From contig CACWID010000002.1 of the NCBI GenBank assembly GCA_902760865.1, positions 172,101 to 236,100 of the forward strand: a stretch of 64,000 nucleotides of DNA. The letters are read 5' to 3'. The translations under genes and the position numbers were made by a program. Positions 61,191 to 64,000 of the stretch are shown piece after piece. The DNA is from an uncultured Bacteroidales bacterium. GTDB taxonomy: Bacteria; Bacteroidota; Bacteroidia; Bacteroidales; Muribaculaceae. Within the stretch, counting starts at the first letter, position 1, and every line of letters starts with the position of its first letter. Below the pieces are notes generated by a model. It was given only the letters and a program-made list of their open reading frames with translations, was not told the origin of the DNA and ran no database searches.

Positions 61191-61226
61191 TAGTTACTAT
61201 AGTGGCTATAGTGGCTATAGTTATAA
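61191..61226. repeat. CTATAGTGG micro-repeat
   Basis: CTATAGTGG is repeated three times between ftsY and rimO. Confidence 0.7.
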
Positions 61227-61236
61227 ATAAATCGCG

Positions 61237-62535
61237 ATGAGGAAGAACAAGATAGACATTATCTCGCTGGGATGCTCCAAGAACCTGGTGGACAGCGAAC
61301 AGCTGATGCGCCAGTTTGAGGCGGCCGGCTACCGCGTGGCTCACAATGCCAGCCGCATCGACGGCGAAACCGTTGTGGTGAACACCTGTGGCTTTATCGC
61401 CGATGCCCAGCAGGAGTCTATCGACACCATCCTGCGGCTGGGAGAGGCCAAGCGACAGGGCAAAATCCGCAACCTCATCGTCATGGGCTGCCTGGCCGAG
61501 CGCTTCCGCGCCGACCTGATGGAAACGCTGCCCGAGGTGGACCGCTTCTACGGCAAGTTTGACTGGAAAGGCATGCTTGCTGACCTGGGGCACGCCTATC
61601 GTGACGACCTGGCCCGCGAGCGCCACTTGACTACTCCCGACCACTACTGCTACCTGAAGATTTCGGAGGGCTGCAACCGCTTCTGCGCCTTCTGTGCCAT
61701 ACCGTTGATGACGGGTCGCCACACGTCGGTGCCCATGCAGTCCTTGCTCGACGAGGTGCGCAAGCTTGCCGACGGCGGCGTCAAGGAATTTAATGTCATT
61801 GCCCAAGACCTGTCGTCCTATGGCCTGGACCTGGAGGGGCGCATGATGCTGCCCGAACTCATCGACCGCATGGCCGACATCGACGGCGTGGAGTGGATCA
61901 GGCTCCACTATGCCTACCCCGCCCAGTTCCCCTATGACATCCTGCCCGTGATGGCCAGCCGCGACAACGTGTGCAGCTACCTGGACATCGCCCTGCAGCA
62001 CATCAGCGACAAGGTGCTGACCAACATGCGCCGCCACATCTCCCGCCAGGAGACGCTCGACCTGCTGGAGCGCCTGCGCCGCGAGGTGCCGGGCATCCAC
62101 ATCCGCACGACCCTGATGGTAGGCTTCCCCGGCGAGGGCGAGCAGGAGTTTGAGGAGCTGATGGACTTTGTGCGCGAGGCCCGGTTTGAGCGCATGGGCG
62201 CGTTTGCCTACAGCGAGGAGGCCGGCACGTGGGCATCAGAACACCTGGACGACAACATCCCCGACGAGGTGAAGCAGGATCGCCTTCAGCAGCTGATGGC
62301 CCTGCAGGAGGACATCTCGCTCGACATCCAGGAGCAGAAGGTGGGCCAGACACTGCGCGTCATCGTGGACCGCGAGGAAGACGACTACTACATCGGGCGC
62401 ACCCAGTGGGACAGCCCCGAAGTGGACCCCGAGGTGCTGATCAAGAAAGGCGAAAAGCCGCTCACCGTCGGCGAGTTTACCGAGGTGCGCATCACCGAGG
62501 CCCTGCCCTTTGAACTCATGGCCATTCCCACTTAA
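61237..62535 (+). CDS. rimO: Ribosomal protein S12 methylthiotransferase RimO
   Basis: 432 residues. The N-terminal MTTase domain has cluster-binding cysteines in SLGCSKNLVDSE, VNTCGFIADAQQES and MGCLAERF. The radical-SAM core has EGCNRFCAFCAIP (CxxxCxxC binding 4Fe-4S), and a TRAM domain closes the protein (QTLRVIVDREEDDYYIGRTQWDSPEVDPEVLI). It adds a methylthio group to an aspartate of ribosomal protein S12, using SAM. YAYPAQFP and LDIALQHISDKVLTNMRRH fit RimO better than the tRNA enzyme MiaB. Confidence 0.96.
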   Translation: MRKNKIDIISLGCSKNLVDSEQLMRQFEAAGYRVAHNASRIDGETVVVNTCGFIADAQQESIDTILRLGEAKRQGKIRNLIVMGCLAERFRADLMETLPEVDRFYGKFDWKGMLADLGHAYRDDLARERHLTTPDHYCYLKISEGCNRFCAFCAIPLMTGRHTSVPMQSLLDEVRKLADGGVKEFNVIAQDLSSYGLDLEGRMMLPELIDRMADIDGVEWIRLHYAYPAQFPYDILPVMASRDNVCSYLDIALQHISDKVLTNMRRHISRQETLDLLERLRREVPGIHIRTTLMVGFPGEGEQEFEELMDFVREARFERMGAFAYSEEAGTWASEHLDDNIPDEVKQDRLQQLMALQEDISLDIQEQKVGQTLRVIVDREEDDYYIGRTQWDSPEVDPEVLIKKGEKPLTVGEFTEVRITEALPFELMAIPT

Positions 62536-62578
62536 TTCCTACCCCACTTTTTTCCGTTATACACCCATTGCACCCCGT

Positions 62579-62653
62579 GCAAACGATTGCGCAATAATTT
62601 AAAAAAATTATTGCTTTTTTTATAATGTAATGTAAAAATTAAATGTAATTTTG
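62579..62653 (+). promoter_or_regulatory. LacI-type operator palindrome plus -7 box of the SusE/F-like gene
   Basis: GCAAACGATTGC (62579-62590), within the perfect-flank context TGCAAACGATTGCG, is followed after exactly 55 nt by TAATTTTG (62646-62653). Motif and spacing are identical to those before the 15974 gene. Confidence 0.65.
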
Positions 62654-62731
62654 AGCGACTTAAAAAAAGTTTCAGGTAACCAGAACAAACCAACTTATTC
62701 ACATGTTTAATTAATAACCAACTTTTCATTT

Positions 62732-64000
62732 ATGAAGAAACTAACGTTAATTTTATCCTTAATGATTGTGCTCGTTGGCTTGAACGCTAACGCGCAGATG
62801 TACGTTATTGGTGACGGCCCTATGGGTGGCTGGAGCACCAATAATCCCAAGGAAATGACTGACAATGGTGACGGCACATACTCTGTTGTGGCTACCTTGA
62901 ACAGTCAAACCATTTATTTCAACTTCCTTGATGGCAAGACCGAGAATTCCGGTGACTGGAATGCACTGCTTGACTACCGTTTCAGCCCCGCAAACGACGG
63001 CGACACCCCGAATACGGGTGAGTGGATTGCAGCCACGAAGAACAGGACTGGCAATGCTTACAAGTTCTATGGTAACGGTGAATACATCTTCACCTTTGAC
63101 AAGGAAAACTCCAAGTTCATGATTGACGGTTATGTTGCACCTCCCGTGATCACCGTTTACAGCGCAGTCGGCGATTTCAACAACTGGAACGAGAAGGACA
63201 CCATCGGCGACATGACCCTCGAGAACGGTGTTTACACCGTCACTCTGGAGAATGTCACTCTGAGCGAAGGCACGTTCTCGTACAAAGTTGTGGGCAACCA
63301 CGACTGGGGCTTTGAGTGGCCTCAGGGCATGGGCAACAACTTCACCGAGGAAGTTCCGAGCAATGGCATCTACGACATCACCATCACCTTCGACCCCGAG
63401 ACCGGCGAAGCAACCTGCACGCTCACTCCGGTCCAGGAGCTTGAAACCTACTACATCGTTGCTGGTTCTGAGAACATGTTCGGTTCGAATTGGAACGCAA
63501 ACGACGAAGCAAACCTCATGACCCTGGCTGACAGCCTCTACACCTGGACCAAGAACGATGTTGAGATGACCGCTGGCTATGAGTTCCAGTTCAAGGTTGT
63601 TGCCAACGGCAACTGGAACACCTGCTGGCCCGAGAGCAACGAGGAAGGTGACAACAACTGGATCTACACCTGCCCCGAGGATGGCACTTATGACATCGTG
63701 ATCACCTTCGATCCCGAGACCAAGTGGATCACCTGCGTTGCTACCAAGCAGGGCGGCGAGGAGCCTCCCGTAGAGATGGTTTACACCGTAGTAGGTCCCG
63801 AGCACGTATTCGGCACTGAGTGGGACACCACCGATGCCAACAACGACATGGTGCTCGATGCTGAGACCGGCCTGTACACCTGGACCGCTGACAGCGTTGC
63901 CCTGACCGAGAGCTTCGGCTTCAAGGTTGTCGGCAACCACACCTGGGCTAACGAGTGGCCCCAGGGCATGGACAACAACTGGATCGTGAACATCACCGAG
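62732..64000 (+). CDS. SusE/SusF-like starch-binding protein (3' end outside window)
   Basis: 423 codons are visible from the ATG at 62732; the frame is open at the right edge. The signal peptide is MKKLTLILSLMIVLVGLNANAQ with no lipobox, unlike classical SusE/SusF lipoproteins. Four tandem modules of ~100 residues follow: 22-130 (MYVIGDGPMGGWSTN), 131-240 (TVYSAVGDFNNWNEKDTIGDM), 243-348 (YYIVAGSENMFGSNWNAND) and from ~350 (YTVVGPEHVFGTEWDTTDANNDM). These resemble SusE/F modules and the modules of the giant protein. The conserved Trp near each module start is a plausible starch contact. Without the C-terminus, sorting by T9SS cannot be judged. Confidence 0.8.
   Translation, partial: MKKLTLILSLMIVLVGLNANAQMYVIGDGPMGGWSTNNPKEMTDNGDGTYSVVATLNSQTIYFNFLDGKTENSGDWNALLDYRFSPANDGDTPNTGEWIAATKNRTGNAYKFYGNGEYIFTFDKENSKFMIDGYVAPPVITVYSAVGDFNNWNEKDTIGDMTLENGVYTVTLENVTLSEGTFSYKVVGNHDWGFEWPQGMGNNFTEEVPSNGIYDITITFDPETGEATCTLTPVQELETYYIVAGSENMFGSNWNANDEANLMTLADSLYTWTKNDVEMTAGYEFQFKVVANGNWNTCWPESNEEGDNNWIYTCPEDGTYDIVITFDPETKWITCVATKQGGEEPPVEMVYTVVGPEHVFGTEWDTTDANNDMVLDAETGLYTWTADSVALTESFGFKVVGNHTWANEWPQGMDNNWIVNITE

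Noticed and set aside
1-64000. rRNA or tRNA genes
   Set aside because: No rRNA-like segment or tRNA cloverleaf was recognised in any intergenic gap by reading; a covariance-model scan was not possible.

Overview
The window comes from a fairly GC-rich member of the Bacteroidales, most likely the Prevotellaceae/Muribaculaceae side of the order. The evidence is SusC/SusD-type outer-membrane genes, DUF1735 and DUF6377 proteins, a PorQ-like type IX secretion (T9SS) gene with three proteins ending in T9SS-like C-terminal sorting domains, no obvious Shine-Dalgarno sequences, and the Bacteroidetes -7 box TAnnTTTG before many genes. About 36 protein genes are supported, two of them cut by the window edges. 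I see no rRNA, tRNA, CRISPR array or intact transposase gene.

Layout. 1-3.1 kb (minus): partial porQ, a DUF2007 gene, mltG and manA, probably co-transcribed. 3.2-10.2 kb (minus): a polysaccharide utilisation locus, SusC - SusD - GH18 lipoprotein - DUF1735/LamG lipoprotein, typical of N-glycan or chitooligosaccharide capture. 10.4-15.3 kb (minus): a T9SS cargo protein, a calcium P-type ATPase and a polyprenol-phosphate mannose synthase. 16-22.4 kb (plus): a 2150-residue secreted protein made of repeated starch-binding-like modules with no visible catalytic domain. 22.6-26.8 kb (plus): a four-gene operon of DUF1599, DoxX/MauE-like, protein kinase-AAA+ ATPase fusion and a small YbjN/CesT-like protein; this is the best candidate for an undescribed system. 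27-36 kb (minus): a C10 protease with leucine-rich repeats and a dockerin, then a starch cluster of GH13 amylase, SusR-like regulator and GH97. 36.3-38.7 kb (minus): a TonB-dependent receptor under a TPP riboswitch. 38.9-45 kb: a four-helix-bundle protein, an iron-sulfur aldo/keto reductase, a GlmU-like nucleotidyltransferase, RfbC and a DUF6056 membrane protein. 45-52 kb: ClpB, a Wza-like lipoprotein, a uracil-DNA glycosylase-like protein, an HU-SPOR fusion, a YcxB-like protein and a C45-type Ntn hydrolase. 52-60 kb (minus): C69 dipeptidase, a T9SS cargo protein with MBG-like repeats, GH29 fucosidase and a carboxylesterase. 60-64 kb (plus): ftsY, rimO and the start of a SusE/SusF-like starch-binding protein.

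How it fits together: much of the window serves glycan capture. The two starch-binding proteins, 46 kb apart, share a 12-bp palindrome placed exactly 55 nt before a -7 box, so they probably form one regulon. The non-coding DNA is unusually rich in structure: a perfect inverted repeat carrying two crossed divergent promoters, a TPP riboswitch, a ~130-bp element found twice upstream of unrelated genes, a MITE-like foldback element, palindrome families, and low-complexity micro-repeats at many gene junctions, some of which run into the C-terminal codons of genes.
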